The notes under the pieces were generated by a model. It was not told where the DNA came from, ran no database searches, and worked only from the letters and a program-made list of their open reading frames with translations. The position numbers and the translations under genes were made by a program. A DNA stretch of 64,000 nucleotides from Arsenicibacter rosenii (GTDB taxonomy: Bacteria > Bacteroidota > Bacteroidia > Cytophagales > Spirosomataceae). This document shows positions 55,660 through 64,000 of this stretch, piece after piece. The stretch is from NCBI RefSeq assembly GCF_001870735.1, contig NZ_MORL01000005.1:1-64000 (forward strand). Direction: 5' to 3'. Numbering within the stretch: position 1 is the stretch's first letter; each line of letters begins with the position of its first letter.

Positions 55660-55803
55660 ATTACGGGTTCAGGCCGGTTAAACGTAACGCTCAAAAGTTA
55701 CTGAGCAACCTTTCTGAATACGATCCATACACCGTAATTCGTACATCATCACTCGTAAATCATTTGTTTCTGATCGGCTAAGAGATTGCTTTTTTACTAA
55801 TTC

Positions 55804-57912
55804 ATGCGCATTCCAGAAGATACCGTTGAGCGAATCCGCCAGGCGGCAGACATTGTTGAGGTGGTAAGCGACTTTGTTTCGCTTAAAAAGAGGGGGAGTA
55901 ATTACATTGCCTGCTGTCCGTTTCATAACGAAAAAACGCCCTCTTTCAACGTAAACCCGACCCGCCAGATTTACAAATGCTTTGGCTGCGGCAAGGCAGG
56001 TGATCCGGTGCGGTTTGTGATGGACGTCGAAAACATCGGCTATGGCGAAGCGTTGCGGTATCTGGCCCAAAAGTACAGCATCGAGATTGAAGAGCAGGAA
56101 CAGACCCCTGAAGAAATCATACGGCAGAACGAGCGCGAAAGCCTCTTCATTGTCCTGAATTTCGCCAAAACCTTTTTCCAGAATACCCTTCTTAAATCAG
56201 ACGAAGGCCAGAGTATCGGGCTGAGTTATTTCCGTGAACGGGGCTTTACCAATCCGACCATCGAAGCCTTTGAGCTGGGCTATAGCGTTGACCAATGGGA
56301 TGCGCTGATGCAGGAAGCCGAAAAACGGGGATACAACCGTGCGCTGCTCGAAAAAGCCGGCCTGATTCTCACCCGTGAAGGCAATGCTCCCGGTCAGGTA
56401 AAGCAGTATGACCGCTTCCGGGGCCGGGTTATGTTCCCGATCCATAATGTATCGGGACGCGTCATCGCTTTCGGCGCGCGGATTCTGAAAACCGATAAAA
56501 ACCAGCCGAAATACCTTAACTCCCCGGAGACCGAAGTTTACCACAAAAGCCAGGTCCTATACGGCATTTCACAGGCCAAACAAACCATACGGCAGGAAGA
56601 TAACTGTTTTCTGACGGAGGGCTACACGGATGTTATTTCATTGTATCAGGCTGGTATCAAAAACGTTGTAGCTTCGTCGGGCACCTCGCTGACCATGGAG
56701 CAGATCCGGTTAATCAGCCGGTTTACGCAGAATGTAACCATGCTGTATGACGGGGATGCAGCCGGTATTAAGGCGGCACTCCGGGGCGTTGACATGGTAC
56801 TGGAAGAAGGCCTGAATGTCAGCATTGTCACGTTTCCCGACAACGAAGACCCCGACAGCTACGTGCGCCGGGTGGGGGGCGAAGCGTTCAAAACATACAT
56901 CAAAAACAACGCGCTCGACTTTATCCGGTTCAAGGCCGAGACACTCCTGCGTGATGCCGGCGAAAACCCGTTCCGGAAGGCGGAGGTTATCGCGGAGGTT
57001 GTCGAAAGCATTATCAAAATCCCGGACCCGCTCAAACGGCAGATTTTTTTCCGGAATACGGCGCAGCAGCTGAACGTTGACGAGCAGACGCTCATTTCGG
57101 AAGGGAACCGGCTCATCCGGAAACAGCACGAAAAGAAAGCGCAGGACGCCGACCGGCAAGAGGCAACAAACCGCCGGCAGGAGCGTAATCGCAGTAACAA
57201 CGCCCCCGGACCAGGTTTCCCGCCGCCGATGGAACCATCGGAGGAGGAATGGAATGCGCTCTTTGCGGGGGCTGGTATCAGCGGCCCGGCACCAGCGGAT
57301 ATGCCCCCACCGGCTCCGGATAACCGCTCGGGTACTCCCGCAACCCCGAAACTACAGCCGGCCAAACCCGTCAACCGCACACCGCTCTCCTATCAGGAAG
57401 AAGAATGTATCCGGTTACTGATCAACTACGGGCACCGGGAGCTGGAACCCGGCATTTCGCTGTGTCAGTATATGCTCAGCGAGCTCGACGAGATTGATTT
57501 TCAGACGCCGCCCTATAACCTGATGCTGGCCATTTTCCGTGAGGCTTTCGTTCGGGGTGAGATCCTGACAGCCGACGATTTTCTGAACCGGCCACCGGAA
57601 GCAGGCGATTATAACCTGCAGCACGAAACCATCCATATGACCACGCCCAGGCACGAAATCAGCGACGGCTGGCAAAAGCACGAAATCCACGTGCCGACGG
57701 AGGATGAGCTGAAGATTCTGTCGGATCTGGCCTACACCAACATTCTGCGCATCAAAAAAATGATGGCCGAAGAACGGATGTACGCCATTAAACGCCGCCT
57801 GTCCGACACCAGCAGTCCCGAAGAACAGGACCACCTGCTGGTCGAGTACATGCATTACAAACGCGTCGACGTAGAAATTGCGAAGTTGCTTGGCACGGTC
57901 ATTTCCGGGTAA
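55804..57912 (+). CDS. dnaG: DNA primase
   Basis: The 702-residue primase makes RNA primers for replication. The N-terminal CHC2 zinc domain (ACCPFHNEKTPSFNV ... YKCFGCGKAGD, ~37-65) and the TOPRIM core (LTEGYTDVISL with the Glu, then YDGDAAG with the Asp pair) are clear. A long charged linker (~450-535) and the helicase-binding C-terminal helical region follow. Length is slightly above the E. coli enzyme. It is convergent with rng across a very strong hairpin. Confidence 0.97.
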   Translation: MRIPEDTVERIRQAADIVEVVSDFVSLKKRGSNYIACCPFHNEKTPSFNVNPTRQIYKCFGCGKAGDPVRFVMDVENIGYGEALRYLAQKYSIEIEEQEQTPEEIIRQNERESLFIVLNFAKTFFQNTLLKSDEGQSIGLSYFRERGFTNPTIEAFELGYSVDQWDALMQEAEKRGYNRALLEKAGLILTREGNAPGQVKQYDRFRGRVMFPIHNVSGRVIAFGARILKTDKNQPKYLNSPETEVYHKSQVLYGISQAKQTIRQEDNCFLTEGYTDVISLYQAGIKNVVASSGTSLTMEQIRLISRFTQNVTMLYDGDAAGIKAALRGVDMVLEEGLNVSIVTFPDNEDPDSYVRRVGGEAFKTYIKNNALDFIRFKAETLLRDAGENPFRKAEVIAEVVESIIKIPDPLKRQIFFRNTAQQLNVDEQTLISEGNRLIRKQHEKKAQDADRQEATNRRQERNRSNNAPGPGFPPPMEPSEEEWNALFAGAGISGPAPADMPPPAPDNRSGTPATPKLQPAKPVNRTPLSYQEEECIRLLINYGHRELEPGISLCQYMLSELDEIDFQTPPYNLMLAIFREAFVRGEILTADDFLNRPPEAGDYNLQHETIHMTTPRHEISDGWQKHEIHVPTEDELKILSDLAYTNILRIKKMMAEERMYAIKRRLSDTSSPEEQDHLLVEYMHYKRVDVEIAKLLGTVISG

Positions 57913-57936
57913 ATGACCGGCATAGTGTATAGAACA

Positions 57937-57972
57937 AAGCGGCCGCCGGGACGAATGTCCCGGCGGCCGCTT
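57937..57972. terminator. Bidirectional terminator between dnaG and rng
   Basis: AAGCGGCCGCCGGGAC (57937-57952) pairs perfectly over 16 bases with 57957-57972 around GAAT. T/A tracts lie on both sides. Confidence 0.9.
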
Positions 57973-57990
57973 CTATTTTCTTCGGAGAGA

Positions 57991-59559
57991 CTAGATAACC
58001 TGAGCACTAAGTTCGATTTCCTCGCCTGTTTTGTGCAGGAACCGGAAATCCATCAGACCCAGCGAACTATCCTGAATCAGTTTAACCCAGGTTTTGTACT
58101 TCCAGTACCATTGCCATTGCCGCGAACGAATCCAGCCCTTGGTAAAGTAAGCATGCAGGAACGGATGTAAAATCACGGTTATCCCACGCTCATTTTGTCG
58201 GGTCAGGATATAATCGAGATTATTCTCGATTACGTCGGTAACAAGCACACTGGCCTGAATAGTGCCGGTTCCGCCGCAGGTCGGACAAACCTCACGGGTT
58301 GCGACGTTCATTTCGGGGCGAACGCGCTGGCGCGTTATCTGCATAAGCCCGAATTTAGTCAGCGGCAGGATGGTGAACTTTGAGCGGTCGAATTTCATTT
58401 CATCCCGCATCAGGTCATAAATCAATTTCTTGTTTTCGGCCCGCTTCATGTCGATGAAGTCCACCACAATAATGCCTCCCATATCGCGCAGGCGCAGCTG
58501 TCGGGCAATTTCTTTGGCGGCTTCGCGGTTCACGCTGATGGCCGTGGCCTCCTGGTCTTCCTCGGAGTTCGATTTGTTGCCACTGTTCACGTCGATGACG
58601 TGCAGGGCTTCTGTATGTTCGATGATCAGATAACCGCCTCCGGGTAAGCTCACCGACCGGCCGAAGAGGGATTTGATCTGTTTTTCGAGCCCGAGGGCTT
58701 CGAAGACTTTACTCTTGCCGGAATAGAGTTTTACGATTTTCTCTTTTTCCGGCGCAATCGTGTGAATGTAGTGCTTTATTTCGTCAAAGGCCTCCCGCGT
58801 GTCGACGGTGATACTGTCAAACGACTCGTTCAGCATATCGCGCAGGATTGACGAAGCGCGGTTCATTTCACCCAGTACCCGGTCGCGGGGTTTAGCCTCG
58901 CGGAGGGCTTGCATAGCCGTTTCCCACTTATCAAGTGAGTTCTGGAGGTCACGGTCCAGCTCTTCCACTTCCCGTCCCTGTGCCACTGTCCGTACGATGA
59001 CCCCAAAGTTCTGAGGTTTCAGCGACGACATCAGTCTGAGCAAGCGGGTTCGTTCAGCGCGGTCAGTAATCTTTTTTGAGATATTGACCGAGTTAGCAAA
59101 TGGCACGAGTACCAGATAACGCCCGGCAATCGATATATCACAGGAAAGGCGCGGGCCTTTCGTGGATATGGGTTCCTTAACTACTTGCACCAGGATCGGC
59201 GCTCCCTTTGCCAGCACCTTATCGATTTTGCCGATTTTTTCGATTTCCGGCTCTAATTTGAAATTGTTGAGCCGGCCGGTATTGGCGCGCTTGGCGATAA
59301 TATCCTTAGTAAACTTATTAAGCGAATTGATATTCGGCCCTAAGTCCTGATAATGGAGAAACCCGTCTTTTTCGTGGCCTACGTCGACAAACGCGGCGTT
59401 CAGGCCCGACGACAGTTTCTTAATTGTTCCTAAGTACAGATCACCAACCGTAAAGCTGCTGTCCAACTCTTCGACGTGATACTCCTGCAGGCGTTTGTCC
59501 TGCAAAAGAGCAATCCGGTCGCCTTTCTGAGTTGAACTAATAACTAATTCATTGCTCAC
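57991..59559 (-). CDS. rng: Ribonuclease G
   Basis: The 522-residue Rne/Rng-family endoribonuclease processes rRNA and mRNA. It has an N-terminal S1-like region (VGDLYLGTIKKLSSGLNAAFVDVG), a catalytic core with IIVVDFIDMKR (DxD-type metal site) and HVIDVNSG, and the Zn-link CPTCGGTG. Length fits RNase G rather than full RNase E. Its stop lies 18 bases beyond the dnaG/rng hairpin. Confidence 0.95.
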   Translation of the reverse strand: MSNELVISSTQKGDRIALLQDKRLQEYHVEELDSSFTVGDLYLGTIKKLSSGLNAAFVDVGHEKDGFLHYQDLGPNINSLNKFTKDIIAKRANTGRLNNFKLEPEIEKIGKIDKVLAKGAPILVQVVKEPISTKGPRLSCDISIAGRYLVLVPFANSVNISKKITDRAERTRLLRLMSSLKPQNFGVIVRTVAQGREVEELDRDLQNSLDKWETAMQALREAKPRDRVLGEMNRASSILRDMLNESFDSITVDTREAFDEIKHYIHTIAPEKEKIVKLYSGKSKVFEALGLEKQIKSLFGRSVSLPGGGYLIIEHTEALHVIDVNSGNKSNSEEDQEATAISVNREAAKEIARQLRLRDMGGIIVVDFIDMKRAENKKLIYDLMRDEMKFDRSKFTILPLTKFGLMQITRQRVRPEMNVATREVCPTCGGTGTIQASVLVTDVIENNLDYILTRQNERGITVILHPFLHAYFTKGWIRSRQWQWYWKYKTWVKLIQDSSLGLMDFRFLHKTGEEIELSAQVI

Positions 59560-59602
59560 AAGTTGAAGACGCGATTAAGGATGGCATGTCTTAATAAAAA
59601 AG

Positions 59603-59633
59603 AAGAAGCCGCGCGTTGAATACGGGGCTTCTT
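59603..59633 (-). terminator. Terminator of the AURKAIP1/COX24 gene
   Basis: On the minus strand AAGAAGCC pairs with GGCTTCTT (plus 59626-59633 and 59603-59610), followed by a T-run. Confidence 0.75.
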
Positions 59634-59698
59634 ATATGCGTAGCAGCTTGCCGTTGCAGTGAGCCGTCTCAACCTGCTCCTGTCACTGCTACTGCTCA

Positions 59699-59788
59699 TT
59701 ATTTTTTCTTATGCCGATTCTTCCGAAGCCGCTTCTTCCGCTTGTGGGTCGCGATCTTATGACGCTTTCTTTTTTTACCGCAAGGCAT
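59699..59788 (-). CDS. AURKAIP1/COX24-domain small basic protein
   Basis: The 29-residue frame reads MPCGKKRKRHKIATHKRKKR then LRKNRHKKK and a stop. It is highly basic, matches the short AURKAIP1/COX24-domain proteins annotated in Bacteroidota, and resembles the conserved core of mitochondrial ribosomal protein mS38 (AURKAIP1). It is probably a ribosome-bound component. It is upstream of rng and has its own terminator. It is easily missed because of its size. Confidence 0.85.
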   Translation of the reverse strand: MPCGKKRKRHKIATHKRKKRLRKNRHKKK

Positions 59789-59963
59789 ACGTGTCTTAAG
59801 GTTAAATATGTAACAATTGTCGGCTAATCACCCGATTAGCCCGTTATCTTTCAGCAGCGCTTCAGGAGGAATAATGGTTCATGTAACCTGACATAATGTG
59901 GCATATACCTGTCATTGTTCATTATACATCACTCATTATTCATTTACGCTTCCGCGTACTGCT

Positions 59964-60809
59964 TCATTTCAAGCGCTCTTCGTATTCACGAACAGCGGCC
60001 AGAACCTGTGGATCTTTTTCCTGGGTCTTTACCTTAGCAAGGACCTTCCGGGCTTCTTCTTTCTGCCCGGCCTCTGCCAGGCTGATACCTAAATAAAACT
60101 GCGCTTTGCGGCTGGCCGGGTTATTGGTCAGAATCTGCCGGAAGCGATCAATTGCGCGCTGATACTGCCCCGACTTCATTGACAACAGACCCAGATTAAA
60201 CAGAGCCAGCTCATTTGTCGGATCTTGCTGCAACACCTCACGCAGGAGCATGATACCCTGCATCGGCGTCTGCGTACTGACATAGGTCATGGCCATATTG
60301 GCTTTCGCCGTCAGCAGATCCGGATTCGCATCCAGTGCTTTTTTGTAGAAAGCGCGTGTTTGTTCACCCAGATAGGCAGACTTCTGATCATCAACGGCAA
60401 AACCGTACGCTTCGAAATAAGCATCTCCTGCCACCAGATTGGTACGTTCATTGGGCATACTTTCTGCCAGTTTACCGGCATAGTAGGCTGCACTGTCATA
60501 CCGGCTGGCCTCTTTAAAGGCTGCCATCAGCTGGCCGGTTACGGCTTCTTTCTGCGTTTCACCGGCAGTGGCCAGTTTTTGTTTCAGCTCATCCACACGC
60601 TTTTGCTGCTCAGGAGCAAGGGGGGCATTGTGGGCGGCTGAAGGCATTTCCGAAGCCTTTGAGTCTGAGGGCGTCTGTGATGAAACCTGATCCGTCACAC
60701 GACCACCCAGCTTTTTGTCTTCATTACGGACAGCCACTTTCGGCAGGCTGTATAACCCAACCGTAAGTGCTGAAGCTACTACGACAACAAGAAGAATGGA
60801 TTTGTTCAT
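59964..60809 (-). CDS. TPR-repeat membrane-anchored protein
   Basis: The 281-residue protein has an N-terminal anchor or signal (ILLVVVVASALTVGLYSL), a Ser/Gln-rich linker and a series of TPR-like helices (~75-280). ALFNLGLLSMKSGQYQRAIDRF and AQFYLGISLAEAGQKEEA are TPR units. Likely a scaffold in the periplasm or at the inner membrane. It is downstream of the HU gene with a short gap. Partner unknown. Confidence 0.8.
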   Translation of the reverse strand: MNKSILLVVVVASALTVGLYSLPKVAVRNEDKKLGGRVTDQVSSQTPSDSKASEMPSAAHNAPLAPEQQKRVDELKQKLATAGETQKEAVTGQLMAAFKEASRYDSAAYYAGKLAESMPNERTNLVAGDAYFEAYGFAVDDQKSAYLGEQTRAFYKKALDANPDLLTAKANMAMTYVSTQTPMQGIMLLREVLQQDPTNELALFNLGLLSMKSGQYQRAIDRFRQILTNNPASRKAQFYLGISLAEAGQKEEARKVLAKVKTQEKDPQVLAAVREYEERLK

Positions 60810-60895
60810 TGATCACTATTTAATTCACAAACGCCTTCAGCCCCTTAAGCAGTTCCCGATCAGAGAACCAGGTTCTGTGCAAAACGCGGCGGCGC

Positions 60896-61198
60896 TTATT
60901 CAGCAGCTACGCCTGATTTTACACTTGATTTCACTTGCTCTACGAATACTTTAGCCGGCTTGAAGCTCGGGATAAAGTGTTCATCGATAACCATAGCCGT
61001 ATTTTTAGAGATATTCCGGGCTACTTTCTTAGCTCTCTTCTTGTTAATGAAGCTGCCAAACCCTCTCACATAAATCGGCTCCTCTTTGGCCAGCGACTCT
61101 TTTACTACCGTAAAAAACGATTCTAAAGTATGCGCTACTTCAGCTTTGTCAATTCCGGTTTTTTCGGCAATTTCTGCGATTACGTCTGCTTTCGTCAC
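60896..61198 (-). CDS. HU-family DNA-binding protein
   Basis: The 100-residue DNABII protein bends DNA as a dimer. It has MTKADVIAEIAEKTG, LESFFTVVKESL, RGFGSFINKKRAKKVARN (beta-arm base) and IPSFKPAKVF. The C-terminal extension (SVKSGVAAE) is short. It is divergent from mutY, with a promoter-like TACCTTTG 63 bases upstream. Confidence 0.95.
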   Translation of the reverse strand: MTKADVIAEIAEKTGIDKAEVAHTLESFFTVVKESLAKEEPIYVRGFGSFINKKRAKKVARNISKNTAMVIDEHFIPSFKPAKVFVEQVKSSVKSGVAAE

Positions 61199-61260
61199 GA
61201 CTTTCTAAAACTTTAACGTTTACTGAGTTGTTGAAAAATCAGGTGTCAAAAATGGGAGTA

Positions 61261-61268
61261 CAAAGGTA
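61261..61268 (-). promoter_or_regulatory. Candidate HU promoter -7 element TACCTTTG (minus strand)
   Basis: Plus-strand CAAAGGTA is TACCTTTG on the minus strand, 63 bases before the HU start. Confidence 0.5.
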
Positions 61269-61339
61269 TGGCTTTCCATTAGAAATTAAAAGTAAGGTTT
61301 TCGTGTTTTTCCGTCTTTAATCACATTTTTTATTTTATT

Positions 61340-62455
61340 TTGGATTGGCAATCAGACAATAAACCCAACGAGGTAACCGTTCAAGACACTTTTGCGCCGG
61401 TTCTGGAAGCATGGTATGAACGGCATAAACGAAACCTGCCGTGGCGGCACACCCGCGACCCCTACGCCATCTGGCTTTCAGAAGTAATTCTGCAACAAAC
61501 CCGTGTTGCTCAGGGACTTCCCTATTACGAACGTTTTTTAAATACCTATCCGCACGTACGGGCGATGGCCGAAGCCGATGAACGGGATATTTTACGTCTC
61601 TGGCAAGGGCTCGGCTACTACTCGCGGGCCCGCAATATGCATCAGACAGCCCGTCAGATTACGACAGAACGGGCCGGTAAGTTCCCGGATACCTACCAAA
61701 GTCTGTTACAATTAAAAGGTATCGGCGCCTATACGGCCGCAGCGATTGCTTCTTTCGCCTTCGGTGAGCGGGTTGCCGTCGTTGACGGGAACGTCTACCG
61801 CGTGCTGGCACGGGTTTTCGGCATTTCTGAAGACATTACCACGACTCAGGCACGGAAAACCTTTGCCACGCTGGCTCAGCAGCTGATTCAGGCCGCCAAT
61901 GACCCGGCTACCTATAATCAGGCTATCATGGAGTTCGGTGCGATTCAGTGTACGCCTGTTGCGCCTGACTGCCTGCTCTGTCCGGTGCATGCACACTGCG
62001 TGGCCTTTCAGACCGGCCGGCAGCATCTGCTTCCCGTTAAGAGCAAAAAAGCAGCCGTCCGCGAACGGTTCTTTACGTATATCGTACTGACGCGGCTGCA
62101 CCCTGACCAGGGGCTGCAGCTGGCTATGCGGGAACGTACCGATCGTGATGTCTGGCAGAACCTGTACGACTTTTACCTGATTGAAACCGATGAGCCGAAA
62201 GAAAGCCTGCGGGAGCTCTCCTTACCTGAAAATTTGTCATTCATTCTGCCAATTTCAGTCGCGCAGGGCCATCCGGTAAAGCTGGTACAACTTTTGTCAC
62301 ACCAACGTATCAGAGGCTGGTTTTATCAACTAATTGTTCCGTATGAGGCGTCAGAAAGGCTACCTGACGGTTTTTCATGGTTTACCCCGGCGGCAGCCGA
62401 GCAACTGCCAAAGCCGGTTCTGATCACGAATTATCTTCAGAATCAGCTTGGATAA
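61340..62455 (+). CDS. mutY: A/G-specific adenine DNA glycosylase
   Basis: The 371-residue enzyme removes A opposite 8-oxoG. The active-site Glu is in SEVILQQTRV, the helix-hairpin-helix is LLQLKGIGAYTAAAIASFAFG, the catalytic Asp is in VVDGNVYRV, and four Cys form the 4Fe-4S cluster (C-x6-C-x2-C-x5-C around CTPVAPDCLLCPVHAHC). The C-terminus is NUDIX-like. The TTG at 61340 is the only good start, as the next ATG falls inside the conserved core. It is followed by ssb 74 bases later. Confidence 0.95.
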   Translation: MDWQSDNKPNEVTVQDTFAPVLEAWYERHKRNLPWRHTRDPYAIWLSEVILQQTRVAQGLPYYERFLNTYPHVRAMAEADERDILRLWQGLGYYSRARNMHQTARQITTERAGKFPDTYQSLLQLKGIGAYTAAAIASFAFGERVAVVDGNVYRVLARVFGISEDITTTQARKTFATLAQQLIQAANDPATYNQAIMEFGAIQCTPVAPDCLLCPVHAHCVAFQTGRQHLLPVKSKKAAVRERFFTYIVLTRLHPDQGLQLAMRERTDRDVWQNLYDFYLIETDEPKESLRELSLPENLSFILPISVAQGHPVKLVQLLSHQRIRGWFYQLIVPYEASERLPDGFSWFTPAAAEQLPKPVLITNYLQNQLG

Positions 62456-62529
62456 GTCTTTTTTTCGGCGTATCTTTAATCTCTCTGTGCCACGCAGTTT
62501 TTTCATATATTAACGACAAAACAACAGAT

Positions 62530-63042
62530 ATGGCTGGTGTTAACAAAGTAATTTTAATCGGTAATCTGGGAAGTGATCCGGAGATCCGCTATCTTGACGG
62601 AGGCTCAACAGTTGCCCGTTTTAATATCGCCACAACCGAAGCATACACAAACCGTAATGGTGAGCGTGTGGAGCAAACCGAATGGCACCGGGTCGAGTTA
62701 TGGGATAATCTGGCAAAAATTGCCGAACAATACCTGCGCAAAGGCCATCAGGTATATATCGAGGGGAAACTGCGCAGCGAAACCTGGCAGGATAAAGACG
62801 GTGTTCAGCGTACCGGTGTACGGGTACGGGGCACCGGTATGACGCTGCTCCGGAATCCGGCCGAAGGCAGCGAGTCAACAGGCCCCGCCTATTCGGCACA
62901 ACCGGCAGCGGCCAGCCAGAGCCAGCCGGCTGCACCGGCGGCCAGACCAGCTCCGGCTCCGGCTCCGTCACCAGCCCCGAGACGACAGCCCGAACCGGTA
63001 CCTTTTGAAAACAACGGCGGAGACGACGATCTCCCCTTCTAG
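62530..63042 (+). CDS. ssb: Single-stranded DNA-binding protein
   Basis: The 170-residue SSB has the OB-fold (VNKVILIGNLGSDPEIRY, EWHRVELWDNLAKIAEQYL, VYIEGKLRSETW) and a Pro/Ala-rich linker. It ends with the acidic tip DDDLPF, which binds partner repair and replication proteins. The start at 62530 is preferred: a longer frame from 62377 lies inside mutY. The order mutY-ssb-gldE is common in Bacteroidota. Confidence 0.97.
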   Translation: MAGVNKVILIGNLGSDPEIRYLDGGSTVARFNIATTEAYTNRNGERVEQTEWHRVELWDNLAKIAEQYLRKGHQVYIEGKLRSETWQDKDGVQRTGVRVRGTGMTLLRNPAEGSESTGPAYSAQPAAASQSQPAAPAARPAPAPAPSPAPRRQPEPVPFENNGGDDDLPF

Positions 63043-63048
63043 TACGTT

Positions 63049-63110
63049 GTCCGTATACAACAACTTCAGGCCGGTCATTATCCAGACGGCCTGAAGTGTT
63101 GTATACGGAC
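63049..63110. terminator. Terminator between ssb and gldE
   Basis: Arms 63049-63073 and 63087-63110 are complementary over 24-25 bases with a single extra A in the left arm. Confidence 0.85.
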
Positions 63111-63141
63111 CTGAAATCAGTGTGAACCAAATACAACCTGA

Positions 63142-64000
63142 ATGGATCCGGGAGACCCGTCGATACGACAGGTGTTACCAGCAGCCGATGCCAGCTGGAG
63201 CACCTACTTCAACGAATATGGCCTGTTTGCGGCCCTGTTGCTATTACTTTTGGTGCTGGCCAGTTTAGCTTCAGCCACCGAAGCGGCCTTCTTTACCCTC
63301 ACTCCTGAACACCGTAACAGTTGCCGGGAAAGCACTGATCCCGCTGACAAACGGATTGCCCGGCTGCTCGAACGACCACGCCGGCTGCTTGCTTCTCTGG
63401 TTATCCTTAACAACACCTTCAATATCGCCATCGTCGTTATTGTTACCTATCTGACTTGGCATACAGCCCAGCACCTGAAGGCATCGGCCTGGTGGCTCAT
63501 TGGCGGAACCCTGCTGACAACGCTGGCCATCGTTCTTTTCGGTGAGATTATTCCAAAGCTGTATGCCAGCCAGAACAACATTACGGTCGCCCGTCAGACG
63601 GCTCCGCTGGCCCAACTCGCGTTGTTTTTATTTAAGCCCTTCTCGATTCTGCTTGTCAACCTCAGCAACCAGATTGATAAACGCATCCAGCGCCGCGGCT
63701 ACCGGGTGTCGGTCGAAGAACTGAATCAGGCCGTTGATCTGGCCGGCAGCGACTCAACGGCCGAAGAGCGCGAAATCATTAAAGGCATTGTCAACTTCAG
63801 CAACCTGACCGCGCGTCAGGTTATGCGTTCCCGGGTCGATATTTCAGCGGTCGATTTTAATTTTACCTTCACCGAACTCATGGAACGGATCAACGTGTCG
63901 GGGTATTCCCGTATTCCGGTATTTAAGGAAAGCATTGACCAGGTCGAAGGCATTCTTTACATTAAAGACCTGCTTCCGCACCTCAATGCCGACCATGATT
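63142..64000 (+). CDS. gldE: Gliding-motility-associated GldE-like CNNM/CBS membrane protein, 3' end outside the window
   Basis: The visible 286 residues start MDPGDPSIRQVL and have the CNNM/DUF21 domain: four hydrophobic segments, the motif ASLASATEAAFFTLT, LILNNTFN-like segments and FGEIIPKLYA. Then come the acidic RVSVEELNQAVDL and the first CBS domain (VMRSRVDISAVDF, SRIPVFKESID, GILYIKDLLPHL). Family members transport or sense metal ions; in gliding Bacteroidota this gene follows ssb and is GldE. The C-terminus lies beyond base 64000. Confidence 0.9.
   Translation, partial: MDPGDPSIRQVLPAADASWSTYFNEYGLFAALLLLLLVLASLASATEAAFFTLTPEHRNSCRESTDPADKRIARLLERPRRLLASLVILNNTFNIAIVVIVTYLTWHTAQHLKASAWWLIGGTLLTTLAIVLFGEIIPKLYASQNNITVARQTAPLAQLALFLFKPFSILLVNLSNQIDKRIQRRGYRVSVEELNQAVDLAGSDSTAEEREIIKGIVNFSNLTARQVMRSRVDISAVDFNFTFTELMERINVSGYSRIPVFKESIDQVEGILYIKDLLPHLNADHD

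Noticed and set aside
59800-59963. Further small gene beside the AURKAIP1/COX24 gene
   Set aside because: Only AT-rich repeat-like sequence with no frame that resembles a protein.
61340-62455. Alternative in-frame ATG start for mutY
   Set aside because: The first ATG falls inside the conserved region, so the TTG at 61340 is preferred.
1-64000. CRISPR arrays and tRNA/rRNA genes
   Set aside because: No regularly spaced repeats with unique spacers and no tRNA- or rRNA-like folds were seen by reading; a dedicated scan was not possible.

Overview
The window is from a Bacteroidota chromosome, most likely a Cytophagales member close to the Spirosomaceae. Evidence: three secreted proteins end in type IX secretion (T9SS) sorting domains; several genes have TAnnTTTG promoter elements; the order mutY-ssb-gldE is seen; a 29-residue AURKAIP1/COX24-domain gene is present; and spacers carry palindromic repeats. 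Housekeeping genes are moderately GC-rich, while the interval ~15.0-32.5 kb is strongly AT-rich.

Layout. (1) 1-4.9 kb: two T9SS cargo proteins, the second a modular extracellular nuclease. (2) 5.0-16.1 kb, + strand: an NDP-sugar epimerase, a CpsB/YwqE-type PHP phosphatase, an outer-membrane barrel, a lipoprotein, fcl and gmd (GDP-L-fucose), a Wzi-type barrel, a PagL-like lipid A deacylase and an O-acyltransferase. (3) 16.2-36.7 kb, - strand: a capsule/exopolysaccharide locus read wza, wzc, initiating sugar transferase, neuA, IMPase-family phosphatase, a NeuB-type fusion, wzx, a sialyltransferase-like gene, glycosyltransferase, wzy, two more glycosyltransferases, wcaF-like and wcaI-like, then a BNR-repeat lipoprotein. 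A decayed IS1-family element, itself split by an IS110-family element, has inserted into the 3' end of the wcaI-like gene. (4) 37.4-43.3 kb: GT39 and GT2 glycosyltransferases, a small membrane protein, an AGE-family epimerase and a third T9SS protein. (5) 43.4-51.8 kb: gcvT, then an unusual co-directional cluster of two paralogous unknown proteins, a DyP peroxidase, a P450 and a protein with a terpene-cyclase-like DDIDDTAM motif, followed by an OmpA-family protein. (6) 51.9-64.0 kb: DUF4174 protein, GroES-like protein, yidD, lgt, a vanadium-haloperoxidase/PAP2 lipoprotein, dnaG, rng, the AURKAIP1/COX24 gene, a TPR protein, HU, mutY, ssb and gldE (cut by the window end).

The polysaccharide genes form a Wzx/Wzy pathway: the initiating transferase loads the lipid carrier, GT4 and sialyltransferase-like enzymes extend it, fcl/gmd can supply GDP-fucose, NeuB/NeuA supply a CMP-nonulosonate, Wzx flips, Wzy polymerises, Wzc/Wza and the PHP phosphatase control export, and Wzi may hold the polymer at the surface.

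Most worth checking: the DyP/P450/DDIDDTAM cluster, the fusion of a GT42-like domain to a NeuB-like synthase, and a candidate bridge RNA in the IS110 left end that carries matches to its own insertion site. All functions are inferred from reading the sequence; no database search was run.
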